DNA of 64,000 bases, from assembly GCF_033568475.1 (NCBI RefSeq), contig NC_133121.1, positions 128,186,375-128,250,374 on the forward strand, read 5' to 3'. Numbering within the stretch: the first letter of the stretch is position 1; the number at the start of each line of letters is the position of its first letter. The DNA is from Henckelia pumila. Lineage: Eukaryota; Streptophyta; Magnoliopsida; Lamiales; Gesneriaceae. Under the pieces are notes generated by a model. That model saw only the letters and a program-made list of their open reading frames with translations, had not been told where the DNA came from and made no database searches. This document shows, one piece after another, positions 54,325 through 64,000 of the stretch. The position numbers were made by a program, and so were the translations under genes.

Positions 54325-54834
54325 TCAAAAGTACAAAGCAAACAACTCAGGATATTCCGCTTGCATACGACTTTCAGTTTCCCAAGTTGCTTTTTCAACG
54401 CCTCGGCGCTGCCACTGTACCATCACAAGTGGTATAGTCTTATTCCGAAGAACTCTCTCCTTCCTGTCTAGGATACGGATTGGTCGTTCAACAAAAGACA
54501 GATCTGGCTCTAGCTGAATATCAGTAGACTGAATCACATGAGATTCATCAGCTATATACTGTCGAAGTAACGACACATGAAAAACATTATGTATATTGGA
54601 AAGAGTTGGCGGTAAAGTCAAACGATATGCAACATCTCCGATCTTTTCTAGTATCTGGAAAGGTCCAATAAAACGAGGAGATAACTTTCCTTTCACGCCG
54701 AATCTCATCACCTTTCTGAAAGGTGATACTTGGAGAAACACATATTCACCAGGCTCAAACTGAAGTGGCTTGCGACGAATATTAGCATAACTGGCTTGTC
54801 TATCTTGAGCAACTTTGATCCTATGCTTGATCAA
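54325..54834 (-). CDS. Gypsy integrase C-terminal and chromodomain segment, copy B
   Basis: Identical in protein to 35806-36315, including the upstream TAG separating it from the integrase core. Confidence 0.85.
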   Translation of the reverse strand: MIKHRIKVAQDRQASYANIRRKPLQFEPGEYVFLQVSPFRKVMRFGVKGKLSPRFIGPFQILEKIGDVAYRLTLPPTLSNIHNVFHVSLLRQYIADESHVIQSTDIQLEPDLSFVERPIRILDRKERVLRNKTIPLVMVQWQRRGVEKATWETESRMQAEYPELFALYF

Positions 54835-54852
54835 ATCTACCTTGTCTACAAT

Positions 54853-56343
54853 CTACTGCACCAATTCAGGACCCTCGACTTGTCGTTCCCCGACTTCATC
54901 CCAGAATAACGGAGTACGACACCGTCGACCATACAATGCCTTGAAAGGTGTCATATCAATACTACGATGATAACTGTTATTGTAGGCAAATTCGTTCAAA
55001 GATAACTGATCCTGCCAAGATAAGCCAAAATCCATGACAGAAGAACGTAGCATATCCTCCAGCGTACGAATCGTCCGTTCTGACTGCCCGTCAGTCTCCG
55101 GATGATATGCAGTGCTCAAACTCAGAGTGGTACCCAACGCCTCCTGAAAACTACCCCAAAAACGTGAGGTAAATCGTGGATCTCTATCACTGACTATGCT
55201 CACTGGAATCCCATGTAATTGCACTATCTCCTGGATGTATAAACGTGTCATGCGATCATAAGAATACTCCCGGTTATAAGGAATAAAGTATTCTGATTTT
55301 GTCAAACGGTCAACAACGACCCAGATAGCATCACACTGACGTGAAGTCATAGGTAAGTGGGTAACAAAATCCATAGTTACGTGCTCCCACTTCCATTCGG
55401 AAATCTCAAGATTCTGTAGTAATCCACCTGGTCGTCGGTGTTCAGCCTTGACCTGTTGACAAACCAAACATCTTGAAACAAATTGATACACACTTCGCTT
55501 CATCCCTTTCCACCAGAATCTAGTTCGCAAGTCCTTATACATTTTCATGCTTCCAGGATGGACTGATAATCGACTCCTATGTGCTTGAGAAAAAATATCA
55601 TTCCTGAGCTCCGCAACATTATGTACAACCACTTGATTAGATAAGCACAATAAACCATCTGCCTGAAAATGAAATCCAGATGTATTAACTCCATTGGCTA
55701 AACGTGCCAAACGGTGAGTCTTAACATCAGATATCTGAGCATCTCTGATCCGAGAATACAATGCTGGCTCATACAAAATAGTATACAACCGAATCCCATT
55801 TCTCCCTTTCTTGTGCTTGAGCGTAAAACTCAATGAACAATACTCTTGAATCATATGAGATATTTCACTAGTCTGAAGTGCAGAAAGTCTCACCTGCCGA
55901 CTCAAGGCATCAGCAGTAAGATTAACAGAACCTGGATGATATTTAATTTCACAATCATAATCCTTCAGAAGATCCATCCAGCGTCTCTGTTGCATATTCA
56001 ACTCCGCCTGAGTGAATAAATACTTCAAACTCTTGTGATCCGTGAATATCTCAAATTTCTTGTCATAAAGATAATGCCTCCAAATCTTGAGTGCAAATAC
56101 AATGGCGGCTAATTCGAGATCATGTACTGGATAATTACTCTCATGCGCCTTCAACTGTCGAGAAGCATAGGCAATAACATGTCCATGCTGTGTTAGAACA
56201 CATCCTAACCCCTGACCAGAGGCATCAGTATAGACAACATAACCTCCTGATCCAGAAGGTAGAGCTAGCACAGGTGCAATAGTAAGACGTCTACGCAGCT
56301 CGTGAAATGACTTCACAATCCGAGGACCAAATGAAGGTAACAT
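54853..56343 (-). CDS. Gypsy RNase H and integrase, copy B
   Basis: 496 residues, the same protein as 36334-37824: RNase H (YTDASG), HHCC zinc domain and DDE core. The frame break to RT is also shared, so it predates the duplication. Confidence 0.88.
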   Translation of the reverse strand: MLPSFGPRIVKSFHELRRRLTIAPVLALPSGSGGYVVYTDASGQGLGCVLTQHGHVIAYASRQLKAHESNYPVHDLELAAIVFALKIWRHYLYDKKFEIFTDHKSLKYLFTQAELNMQQRRWMDLLKDYDCEIKYHPGSVNLTADALSRQVRLSALQTSEISHMIQEYCSLSFTLKHKKGRNGIRLYTILYEPALYSRIRDAQISDVKTHRLARLANGVNTSGFHFQADGLLCLSNQVVVHNVAELRNDIFSQAHRSRLSVHPGSMKMYKDLRTRFWWKGMKRSVYQFVSRCLVCQQVKAEHRRPGGLLQNLEISEWKWEHVTMDFVTHLPMTSRQCDAIWVVVDRLTKSEYFIPYNREYSYDRMTRLYIQEIVQLHGIPVSIVSDRDPRFTSRFWGSFQEALGTTLSLSTAYHPETDGQSERTIRTLEDMLRSSVMDFGLSWQDQLSLNEFAYNNSYHRSIDMTPFKALYGRRCRTPLFWDEVGERQVEGPELVQ

Positions 56344-57481
56344 CTTTCCGAGTAAGCTGAGTCAAAGGCCTGGCCAACTGTGAAAAATTCTCGATGAACC
56401 GACGGTAATATCCAGCTAGACCCAAGAAACTACGAATCTCAGCAACCATCGTTGGACGAGACCAGTTCAGCACTGCCTCTATCTTACTAGGATCAACAGA
56501 TATCCCTTCATTAGAAATCACATGACCGAGAAACACTACCCGATCAAGCCAGAATTCACACTTGCTCAATTTCGCATACAGCTGCTTATCTCGTAACGTC
56601 TGTAAAACAATCCGTAGATGTTGTGCATGCTCATCCTTGTCATGAGAATAGACAAGAATATCATCAATGAAGACGATGACAAATCTATCCAGATACTCTC
56701 GAAATATCTTATTCATCAGATTCATAAAGACTGCCTGTGCATTCGTCAAACCGAATGGCATCACCAGAAATTCATAATGCCCGTATCTGGTCCTGAAAGC
56801 AGTCGTAGATATATCTGAGTCTCGTACCCGCATCTGATGGTATCCAGATCTCAGATCTATCTTCGCGTAAACAGAAGTACCCTGTAATTGATCGAACAGA
56901 TCATCAATCCGCGGCAAAGGATACTTATTCTTGATGGTGACACGATTCAACTGCCTGTAATCAATACATACTCGCATTAATCCATCTTTCTTCTTGACAA
57001 ATAAAACAGGTGCTCCCCACGAAAAAACACTCGGACGAATATATCCCTTATCAAGCAAATTCTGTAATTGATGTTTCAATTCCCTCATCTCTGAAGGTTC
57101 CAGACGATAAGGTGCTCGGGATATAGGCGTAGTTCCTGGTACTAAATGAATACCAAATTCAACCTCTCGCACCGGAGGAAAACCAGGAATCTCATCAGGG
57201 AATACATCAGGAAACTCGCTGATAACCGATAACTGATCAATACTCGTACTACTCGTGGACATATCAACTGCGTAGATGAGGTAGCCCTCCTCACCTGACT
57301 CCAATACATGACATGCCTTCAGAGCCGAAACAAGTGGCATCGGAAGTCGCGCACCCTCACCATAAAAATACCAGCTATCACCCACAATCGGATGAAACTG
57401 TACCAGACGCTGATAACAATCCACAGTAGCATGATACAAAGTCAGCATATCTATTCCCAAGATACAGTCAAAATCTGTCAT
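56291..57481 (-). CDS. Gypsy reverse transcriptase, copy B
   Basis: 396 residues with FIDDILVYS. Differs from copy A at two residues I can see: VYAKIDL (A has VYSKIDL) and RVRDSDIS (A has RVRDSYIS). Each copy therefore has one private change from the usual family residue. Confidence 0.88.
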   Translation of the reverse strand: MTDFDCILGIDMLTLYHATVDCYQRLVQFHPIVGDSWYFYGEGARLPMPLVSALKACHVLESGEEGYLIYAVDMSTSSTSIDQLSVISEFPDVFPDEIPGFPPVREVEFGIHLVPGTTPISRAPYRLEPSEMRELKHQLQNLLDKGYIRPSVFSWGAPVLFVKKKDGLMRVCIDYRQLNRVTIKNKYPLPRIDDLFDQLQGTSVYAKIDLRSGYHQMRVRDSDISTTAFRTRYGHYEFLVMPFGLTNAQAVFMNLMNKIFREYLDRFVIVFIDDILVYSHDKDEHAQHLRIVLQTLRDKQLYAKLSKCEFWLDRVVFLGHVISNEGISVDPSKIEAVLNWSRPTMVAEIRSFLGLAGYYRRFIENFSQLARPLTQLTRKDVTFIWSSDCEVISRAA

Positions 57482-57488
57482 CGCTAAT

Positions 57489-58642
57489 TGTTATAACCTA
57501 ATGGGAGGGGGGGGGATTTAGGTTCTATTGGCAACTTTAGCAATTTAAAGAGATTATGCAAATACGCAAGCGGAAAACTTAAAGCAATTAATAATAAGTG
57601 CAGTAAATAAATGCGTAAAGTAAATAAAGCAGTAAAAGGGATAAGAGATGTTTATGGAAGTTCGACGATAAATCATCTACGTCTCCCCTTCTTGGGTTAA
57701 GATCGATTAACCAAGAATCCACTAGCACTTTGAACAACTTGTCTTTGATGGATCCAAGGATAGCCTTACAACTTGACACGTTCACCGCGCCGATACAACT
57801 CAACACTTGGTCTTAAGGGTTCCAAGGATAGCCTCAACAATCACACAACACTTGGTTTCACACTCAAGTGTTTACACCAACGATGTTCACAACCCCGGAT
57901 ACAACTCGATATATGAATATATTTTGAAAGCTCAAAGGGGCTACAAATTTCTCAACAAATAGCTCAAATAATGCTTAAGAGGATTCAGAGACTTGAAGAT
58001 GTTGGGATACTTGAAATGGTCTCGGAATGCCTCTATTTATAGTTGAAAATTTGGCATCGATCGGAACTTTCGTTCCCAGCATCGGAGCTTCCAAAATGTG
58101 AATTCTGAGTCACACGGTTTGTACAGGATCGGAACTTCCGATCTCACTTCGTAGCTTCCGATCGGCGCATTAAATATGTTGTCGGGAAAAAGTCTTCCAG
58201 ACAAGATTATCAGGCCGCCGTAGTAGATCGAAACTTCCGATATATGATCGGTGCTTCCGATCTCGTCACTTCGTAGCTTCCGTTCTGTTTTCGAACAATA
58301 TAAAATTCCTTGAAAATAGATCGGAGCTTCCAAACCATGATCGGAACGTCCGATCGTCCCTTAGCTTTCGAAGATCCTTCTGTTCTGGATCGGAGGTTCC
58401 GAACTCCAATCGGAACTTCCGAACTCGTAGTAGAGTAAGTCTTTGAAATTTGTTTCTGATCTTGAATAAACTTGTACGAAATTGAGCCTTGAAAATTTTA
58501 ACTCTGTAATAAGCTCATTGTAAACATTAGTAACATTTTAACCTAGATTTGTTAATCATCAAAACATAAACAAAAGGGCCTTGTTAATGCATTAAAAACA
58601 TTAATCTCACAATCGAGATTTATATGCGTTTAAGGCGTAACA
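57489..58642 (-). repeat. Sirevirus 3' LTR, copy B
   Basis: Matches 38970-40125 but begins TGTTATAACC (G to T) and has a shorter G-run. TATA box at 58034-58041 and motif array to about 58424. Confidence 0.9.
58034..58424 (-). promoter_or_regulatory. Sirevirus LTR promoter array, copy B
   Basis: Same TATA box and paired quasi-palindromes as 39517-39907. Confidence 0.66.
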
Positions 58643-58943
58643 ATCTCCCCCTTTTTGATGATCACAAAACTTGGTTAAAAATAGAAAATAAAAATAGACA
58701 ATAAAAAGCATATAAGTATTTAAATTGCATGTAAAAACTCCCCCTGAAATAAGCAACATAGTTTTTAACAAATAAATAGTTTTTACTCAATTTAACTGTT
58801 AAACCAATTAATTCTCCCTTTTTTTTGTGATAAGCAAAAAGTAATAATAAGTGAATAAAAGAGAATGAATATAAAATATTTTATTTCAATAGAATTTAAA
58901 TTTTACATAAGACCAAATACAACTTAAAATGCAAAATAAAAAT

Positions 58944-60161
58944 CTAAGAGTCATCATCGCGAGTCGGCGGAGGATAGCGAGAGGTGAACTCATCAAATTG
59001 GGTCTCCAAAGAAGCAACTCTAGCAGTCAACTCGGAAAAGTGAGTGTGCATGCTCGTCTCCATACGATGAAGTGTCTCGAATATATGGTCGCTAGGGAAT
59101 TGGTTTGCTGGGGTTGCAGGGACCTCAGGAGTTTGGAAAGGAACATCTTCAAGGTTTGCCGCAAAGGCCTCAAAACTGGAAGATGATGGAATATCAGAGT
59201 TAGGAGGACCAGTCGGAAAACCTTTGATTTGGATAGAGTGGGGAAGAGAGGAATATGGTAAATGAAAGGCAGAAATAGGTGAAAATCTAGAAAATACTCT
59301 TCCTCGATCTTCAACCCATCGAGAATACACAAGATTCCAGGATAAATCTATCCTGGTGATAGACTGATGGTTAAATATGTGACTTGGTGGGATTTCAATA
59401 AAAGGTATCCCATCAAATTTAACATCAAAACGACTCAAAATCCGGTTGATAAACCGGGCATAAGGAAAAGAAACCTTTTTCACCGTCTTTGCCGTGTGAT
59501 GCATAGTCTGCATAATAAAGCGCGGAAGGTTAAAAGGTCGAGATGAAATGATATGAAATAGAATGTATAAATCTAAATATTTGAAAGTGGAGAGGTCTCC
59601 ACTGCGAGGAACGATAGAAGTGGTAATGAGTTTTTGAATGATTTGAAAATCAGGACAAAGACTCTTGAGGTGAATACGATCATCAGCAGCAGTAGCTGGA
59701 CGACCAAGAATGGTAGAAAGTAACAACTCGCAATCAAAAGTAGGATCATTTTGAGGCCAGTTTTGCGAGAAGTATTCACCGGGTCCATTCCTGGGAAGAT
59801 CAAACCAGGAGGACAAATCAGCAGAAGAAAAACGAATATGCCTGCCTTGAACAATCGTGGCAATGATGATCTCACCATGACCTAATTCGAGTTCAAGATT
59901 GGCATAGAACTCGTGAATGAGAGAAATGTAGATGGAGTCATGGACAGATGGAAGAAAGAAAGATTCCCACTGTTGAGCCTTGATAAGGTCCAATAGAAGG
60001 AGATGAGACTGGGCTAAATAGGCGGAATCTAAGATACGACCAGGATGAATAGTACGGTCCTGATAGTCTTCGGGAATGGGCCTAGAGATGGTAGGCTGGG
60101 TCGGATCATGGGATTGGGCTTGGCTTGTAGTGGCTACAGCACGACGGCATTTGGATGCCAT
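58944..60161 (-). CDS. Sirevirus third (env-like) ORF, copy B
   Basis: 405 residues, intact. Differs from copy A by one residue that I can see (RFSSADLSS versus RFSSTDLSS). Domains as in copy A. Confidence 0.8.
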   Translation of the reverse strand: MASKCRRAVATTSQAQSHDPTQPTISRPIPEDYQDRTIHPGRILDSAYLAQSHLLLLDLIKAQQWESFFLPSVHDSIYISLIHEFYANLELELGHGEIIIATIVQGRHIRFSSADLSSWFDLPRNGPGEYFSQNWPQNDPTFDCELLLSTILGRPATAADDRIHLKSLCPDFQIIQKLITTSIVPRSGDLSTFKYLDLYILFHIISSRPFNLPRFIMQTMHHTAKTVKKVSFPYARFINRILSRFDVKFDGIPFIEIPPSHIFNHQSITRIDLSWNLVYSRWVEDRGRVFSRFSPISAFHLPYSSLPHSIQIKGFPTGPPNSDIPSSSSFEAFAANLEDVPFQTPEVPATPANQFPSDHIFETLHRMETSMHTHFSELTARVASLETQFDEFTSRYPPPTRDDDS

Positions 60162-60238
60162 TTAGAGAGGTTTAGATCGGATTAAAGGGAGAAAAGAAGA
60201 TGATTTTTAGGTGTGAAAAATCGGAATGAGCGATCTGA

Positions 60239-60584
60239 TATTTATAGGGACGGAATCGATCGGAAGCTCCGATCTGCGATCGGACGTTCCGATCAAGCGG
60301 TCGACTTAAATCAAGACACGTGTCGATCGGAAGCTCCGAACGTTCTTCGGACGTTCCGATCCTGAAGCGGTAATTAGTTTTAAGGCGGTGAAAATAATTC
60401 AAAAAGCCGGATAAGATATGGATCGGAAGTTCCGATTTGTGATCGGAGGTTCCGATCTATGTCTTGGAGGGAAAATTACCGCATAGAATAGGAAATGGCG
60501 GGATAGGGATCGGAAGTTCCGATTCTCAATCGGTCTTTCCGATCCGGAATTGGTGATTCTGATCCAGAATCGGTGGTTCCGATC
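60239..60584 (-). promoter_or_regulatory. Putative internal promoter of the third ORF, copy B
   Basis: TATAAATA at 60239-60246 on - and ten motifs at exact 20-bp intervals within groups, as at 41722-42067. Confidence 0.63.
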
Positions 60585-60788
60585 CACCTAAGGTAAAATT
60601 GCGATTTTTGACTCTTTAATTTTAAATTTTGCAAATTAATTCTTAAACAGATAAATCATATAAAAATGTGAGCTTTATAGTATTGAAAAATACAATTAAT
60701 TTGTATTCTCCAACATTAATTTGCTCGATTTTTTAATATTAAGCTCCCCCTTAATATAACATTAATTTTAACTTATGTCTACAAGCGA

Positions 60789-62261
60789 TTACAACTCAAT
60801 CATGCCAAGTTCACCACGCAAACGAATAAAAGTATTTTCATCTAGTGGTTTTATAAAAATATCGGCAATTTGATTTGACGTGTCAACATATTGAAATTCA
60901 ACTCCATTTCGTTCGATGTGGTCACGAATAAAATGATGACGAATGTCAATATGTTTGGTGCGCGAATGTTGAATTGGATTCTTTGTAAGACAAATGGCGC
61001 TAGTGTTGTCACAGAAAATAGGGATTTTTGAAAAAGAGACGCCATAGTCGAGCAATTGATGCTTCATCCAAAGAATTTGCACACAACAACTACCGGAAGC
61101 CATATATTCGGCTTTGGTCGTTGACAATGCAACACAGTTTTGCTTTTTGGAAAACCAAGAAACTAAACAGTTTTCTAAAAAGAAACAGGTTCCACTAGTG
61201 CTTTTCCTGTCCACCTTATATCCACCAAAGTCGGCATCACAGTATGCTTTTAAATCAAAGAAATAATTTTTCGAATACCACAAGCCGAGATTTGGAGTAT
61301 TTGAAAGATATTTGAAAATGCATTTTAAGGCGAACAAATGTGATTCCTTTGGACATGATTGAAATCGTGCACACGAGCAAACACTAAACATAATATCCGG
61401 TCTACTAGCAGTAGCATATAATAAGGAGCCAATCATACTACAAAAGGAAGATTGATCTACAGTTTTACCATTTTCATCCTTGTCGAGTCTGATTGCTGTG
61501 CTCATCGGTGTGGATGATGATTTTGTGTTCTCCATTCCAAACTTCTTTAGAATCTCCTTGATGTATTTGCTTTGGTTCACAAAGAACCCATCCTTGCACT
61601 GTTTGATTTGCAATCTGAGGAAATAGTTATGTTCCCCCATCATGCTCATCTCAAAGTGTTCCTGCATAAGCTTGAAGAAATCTTGACAAAGAGATTCATC
61701 AGTAGAACCAAATATTATATCATCAACATAAATTTGCACAATCAAAATATAATTTTTGACATTCTTGGTGAATAAATTAATGTCGATCTTTCCTCTTGAA
61801 AAACCATTTGAAAGCAAGAAAGTAGACAATTTATCATACCAAGCTCTAGGAGCTTGTTTCAATCCATACAAAGCTTTGTTTAATCTATACACATGATCAG
61901 GCAGTAAAGCATCAATAAAGCCATCAGCTTGTTCAATATAAACTTCTTCTTTCAATTCATCATTCAGGAAAGCACTCTTAACATCCATTTGAAATAACTT
62001 AAAATTTCTAGAGCAAGCAAAAGCAAGTAGCATGCGAATGGATTCTAGTCTAGCAGCAGACGCATATGTCTCATCATAATCAATGCCTTCTTCTTGACTA
62101 TATCCTTTAGCTATAAGCCTAGCTTTATTTCTAGTGATAGTGTCATGCTCATCAAGTTTATTCCTAAACACCCATTTAGTTCCAATAATATATCTATCAT
62201 GCGGCCTAGGAACAAGATACCAAACATCATTGCGTTTAAACTCATTCAATTCATCTTGCAT
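60789..62261 (-). CDS. Sirevirus reverse transcriptase and RNase H, intact frame, copy B
   Basis: 490 residues without a break: RT (DVKSAFLNDELKEEVYIEQ, YVDDIIFGSTDE) and RNase H (CDADFGG, STTKAEYMA, FCDNTSAI, the end ADIFIKPLDENTF). Copy A has a 4-bp loss and a 1-bp gain relative to this. The ATG is internal: the frame continues upstream to a TGA at 62427-62429, which separates it from integrase. Confidence 0.9.
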   Translation of the reverse strand: MQDELNEFKRNDVWYLVPRPHDRYIIGTKWVFRNKLDEHDTITRNKARLIAKGYSQEEGIDYDETYASAARLESIRMLLAFACSRNFKLFQMDVKSAFLNDELKEEVYIEQADGFIDALLPDHVYRLNKALYGLKQAPRAWYDKLSTFLLSNGFSRGKIDINLFTKNVKNYILIVQIYVDDIIFGSTDESLCQDFFKLMQEHFEMSMMGEHNYFLRLQIKQCKDGFFVNQSKYIKEILKKFGMENTKSSSTPMSTAIRLDKDENGKTVDQSSFCSMIGSLLYATASRPDIMFSVCSCARFQSCPKESHLFALKCIFKYLSNTPNLGLWYSKNYFFDLKAYCDADFGGYKVDRKSTSGTCFFLENCLVSWFSKKQNCVALSTTKAEYMASGSCCVQILWMKHQLLDYGVSFSKIPIFCDNTSAICLTKNPIQHSRTKHIDIRHHFIRDHIERNGVEFQYVDTSNQIADIFIKPLDENTFIRLRGELGMIEL

Positions 62262-62426
62262 AGCAATAATCCAAGAATCATTTAATAAAGCATCATCAAT
62301 GCACTTAGGTTCAACGTGTGAAACAAAAGCAAGATGATTGCAAATATTATTAAGAGAAGAACGAGTGGTTACACCCTTCGAAGGACTTCCAATGATAAGA
62401 TCTATATGATGATCTTTGTGAAGCGT

Positions 62427-62894
62427 TCAATCCTTCGAAAGTGGTGTTTCCATAACAGAAACATCTAAATCATTTAGACTTGATGAAGCCATCTCTTCTT
62501 CGAGTAATTCTACATCATCATTGTTAGTGCGAGAGACTATTGACATAGATTCATCAAATACAACATGCATAGATTTTTCAACAAGTAAAGTACGTTTATT
62601 AAAAACTCTAAAAGCCTTACTTGTTGTGGAATATCCAAGAAAAATACCTTTGTCGGATTTGGCATCAAATTTGCCAAGGTTATCTTTACCGTTATTATGT
62701 ATGTAGCATTTGGAACCGAAAACTCGAAAGTAAGAAATGTTAGGCTTTCTCCCTCTCCATAATTCATATGGAGTTTTCTTAAGAATTGGCCTTATTGATA
62801 CACGATTAATGATGTAACAAGCAGTGTTCATTGCTTCAGCCCAAAAATATTTTGATAGAGAATGCTCACATATCATGGTCCTTGCAATCTCCAC
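62427..62894 (-). CDS. Sirevirus integrase C-terminal segment, copy B
   Basis: 155 residues, the same as 43907-44374. It is in the same frame as both neighbours, so in this copy pol from 63860 to 60789 is one frame broken only by TAA (62928-62930) and TGA (62427-62429). Confidence 0.85.
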   Translation of the reverse strand: MEIARTMICEHSLSKYFWAEAMNTACYIINRVSIRPILKKTPYELWRGRKPNISYFRVFGSKCYIHNNGKDNLGKFDAKSDKGIFLGYSTTSKAFRVFNKRTLLVEKSMHVVFDESMSIVSRTNNDDVELLEEEMASSSLNDLDVSVMETPLSKD

Positions 62895-62927
62895 AAGTGT
62901 CCTATTTTTCCTTTCAACGACCCCGTT

Positions 62928-63860
62928 TTATTGAGGAGTCCTAGGACAAGAAAAATTATGACCGATGCCTTTCTCTTCACAAAAATTTGTAAAACTCTCA
63001 TTTTGAAATTCAGTTTCGTGGTCACTACGGATCTGTTTTATAGAAAGATTTTTCTCATTCTCAACTCGTTTTACAAAAGTTTTAAAATAATCAAAGACAT
63101 CATTTTTGTGGGCTAAAAACAATGTCCACGTGTAACGTGAGAAATCATCCACAATAACAAATGCATAAAGCTTCCCTCCTAGGCTAGCGTTCCTCGAGGG
63201 ACCACATATATCTAGGTAAAGAAGTTCAAGGGGCATAGAAGTAGATATAAAATTATTGCTTTTAAAAGATTCTCTTGTATGTTTGCCAAGTTGACACGCA
63301 TCACAAACAGAATCTAATTTTAAATTGAGTTTTGGCATACCAATAACTAAATCAAGTTTAAAAAGTTTTTCTATGGTACTAGGACCAACATGACCTAGTC
63401 GTCTATGCCAAAGAATGTTGTCATCAACATTCAAGGATACAAGGCTTTTAATATTTGATAAAGATAAATTGTTTAAAGAAACCTTGTATACATTTTCACT
63501 TTTATATCCTTTGAAATTTATGGATTTGTCAGTCATGAGTGATATAGTGCAGTGTTGAAGAGTGAATTTGACTTCAAAACCTCTATCGCACAATTGAATT
63601 ATGCTTAGTAGATTATATTTAAGCCCTTTCACTAGGAGTACATCATCAATCAAGCAGGATTTAAAAATACCTATTGAGCCGATTCCTTCGATTACTCCTT
63701 TGCTATTGTCTCCAAAGGTGACAGATCCCTTCTCCTTTGGTTTGATGGATTGGAGTAGCTCTTTGTTTCCCGTCATATGTCTAGAACATCCACTGTCTAG
63801 ATACCATATGCTAGGGAGAACAGTTTTCCTATTTCCCTGCAAAAATTGGTTTTGGTACAT
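62928..63860 (-). CDS. Sirevirus protease and integrase core, copy B
   Basis: 310 residues, the same as 44408-45340: protease DSGCSRHMTG, zinc region and integrase core, ending at the shared TAA after TPQ. Confidence 0.87.
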   Translation of the reverse strand: MYQNQFLQGNRKTVLPSIWYLDSGCSRHMTGNKELLQSIKPKEKGSVTFGDNSKGVIEGIGSIGIFKSCLIDDVLLVKGLKYNLLSIIQLCDRGFEVKFTLQHCTISLMTDKSINFKGYKSENVYKVSLNNLSLSNIKSLVSLNVDDNILWHRRLGHVGPSTIEKLFKLDLVIGMPKLNLKLDSVCDACQLGKHTRESFKSNNFISTSMPLELLYLDICGPSRNASLGGKLYAFVIVDDFSRYTWTLFLAHKNDVFDYFKTFVKRVENEKNLSIKQIRSDHETEFQNESFTNFCEEKGIGHNFSCPRTPQ

Positions 63861-64000
63861 TTTAGTTCTTTTGGGTCCACAATGTTAGAAAAAGAGATAT
63901 AAAATAGACTTCTAAGAGTTCAGTCTCTCATAAAAACATCATCGCCACTTTCTAAGAGTGCTCCCAGTAGTAGGTAGGGCTATGGCCTCTTTAAAAATCT

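Larger units (their letters stand above)
50730..64000. repeat. Unit B of the 18.5-kb duplication, runs off the window
   Basis: Collinear with 32211-45480; the offset is 18519, then about 18517 after the shorter G-run, then about 18520 after two indels in pol. Confidence 0.88.
57489..64000 (-). mobile_element. Sirevirus-type element, copy B, partial
   Basis: Same insertion as 38970-48214, preceded by CTAAT at 57484-57488. The window ends in the gag-protease linker, so gag and the 5' LTR are outside. Confidence 0.88.

Noticed and set aside
1..64000. tRNA, rRNA or other structured RNA genes
   Set aside because: None recognised by eye; the tRNA-like matches are only the short primer-binding sites of retrotransposons.

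Overview
The window is nuclear DNA of a flowering plant, probably a eudicot: GT-AG introns, AT-rich spacers, a plastid Mfd-like helicase, a plant long-chain acyl-CoA synthetase, a plant-specific TIGR01589-type protein, and several classes of plant LTR retrotransposon. It splits into a gene-bearing left part (about 1-27.5 kb), an AT-rich spacer with small repeats (27.5-32.2 kb), and a right part made almost entirely of nested, duplicated retrotransposons (32.2-64 kb).

Left part. Positions 1-3875 are the 3' portion of a Tnt1/Tork-like Ty1-copia element on the + strand with an uninterrupted polyprotein. Its 421-bp 3' LTR abuts a RING-H2 gene fragment (3878-4117). A complete LACS-type gene follows on + (19 coding exons, 5549-10589, 657 aa by my splicing). 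On the - strand lie a complete plastid-type TRCF/Mfd-like helicase gene (14 exons, 12392-21657, 827 aa), with a decayed duplicate of one helicase exon just downstream at 12060-12330, and an 8-exon TIGR01589-type gene (22363-25277, 379 aa) with a probable spliced 5' leader and a short uORF.

Right part. A non-coding LARD-like LTR element (LTR 32183-32792) carries a Tekay/Del-like gypsy element on the - strand (34257-49772). That element is itself interrupted in its protease region by a Sirevirus-type copia element on the - strand (38970-48214), bounded by two LTRs, a tRNA-iMet-type primer site, a polypurine tract and a perfect 5-bp target duplication. From 50730 the series starting at 32211 repeats in direct orientation (offset about 18,519 bp) to the window end, with very few differences. 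The junction holds an extra 956-bp templated copy of gypsy pol and a 4-bp microhomology.

Most striking observation. The LTRs of the unrelated gypsy and Sirevirus elements, and a third site directly upstream of the Sirevirus env-like third ORF, all carry clusters of a 17-bp quasi-palindrome (GATCGGA, 3 nt, TCCGATC). Members are paired at 20-21 bp spacing and the clusters end 11-18 bp upstream of a TATAAATA box. This looks like a shared modular promoter or enhancer, and implies an internal promoter for the third ORF. Also notable: a 127-bp-arm foldback inside gypsy gag, a TATA box embedded in a perfect 24-bp palindrome in the Tnt1-like LTR, an in-frame 81-nt LACS intron that could act as an exitron, and a tiny retroposed insert with 17-bp target duplications inside a helicase intron.

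Exon structures were assembled by eye from splice consensus, reading frame and remembered family sequence. No database search was run.
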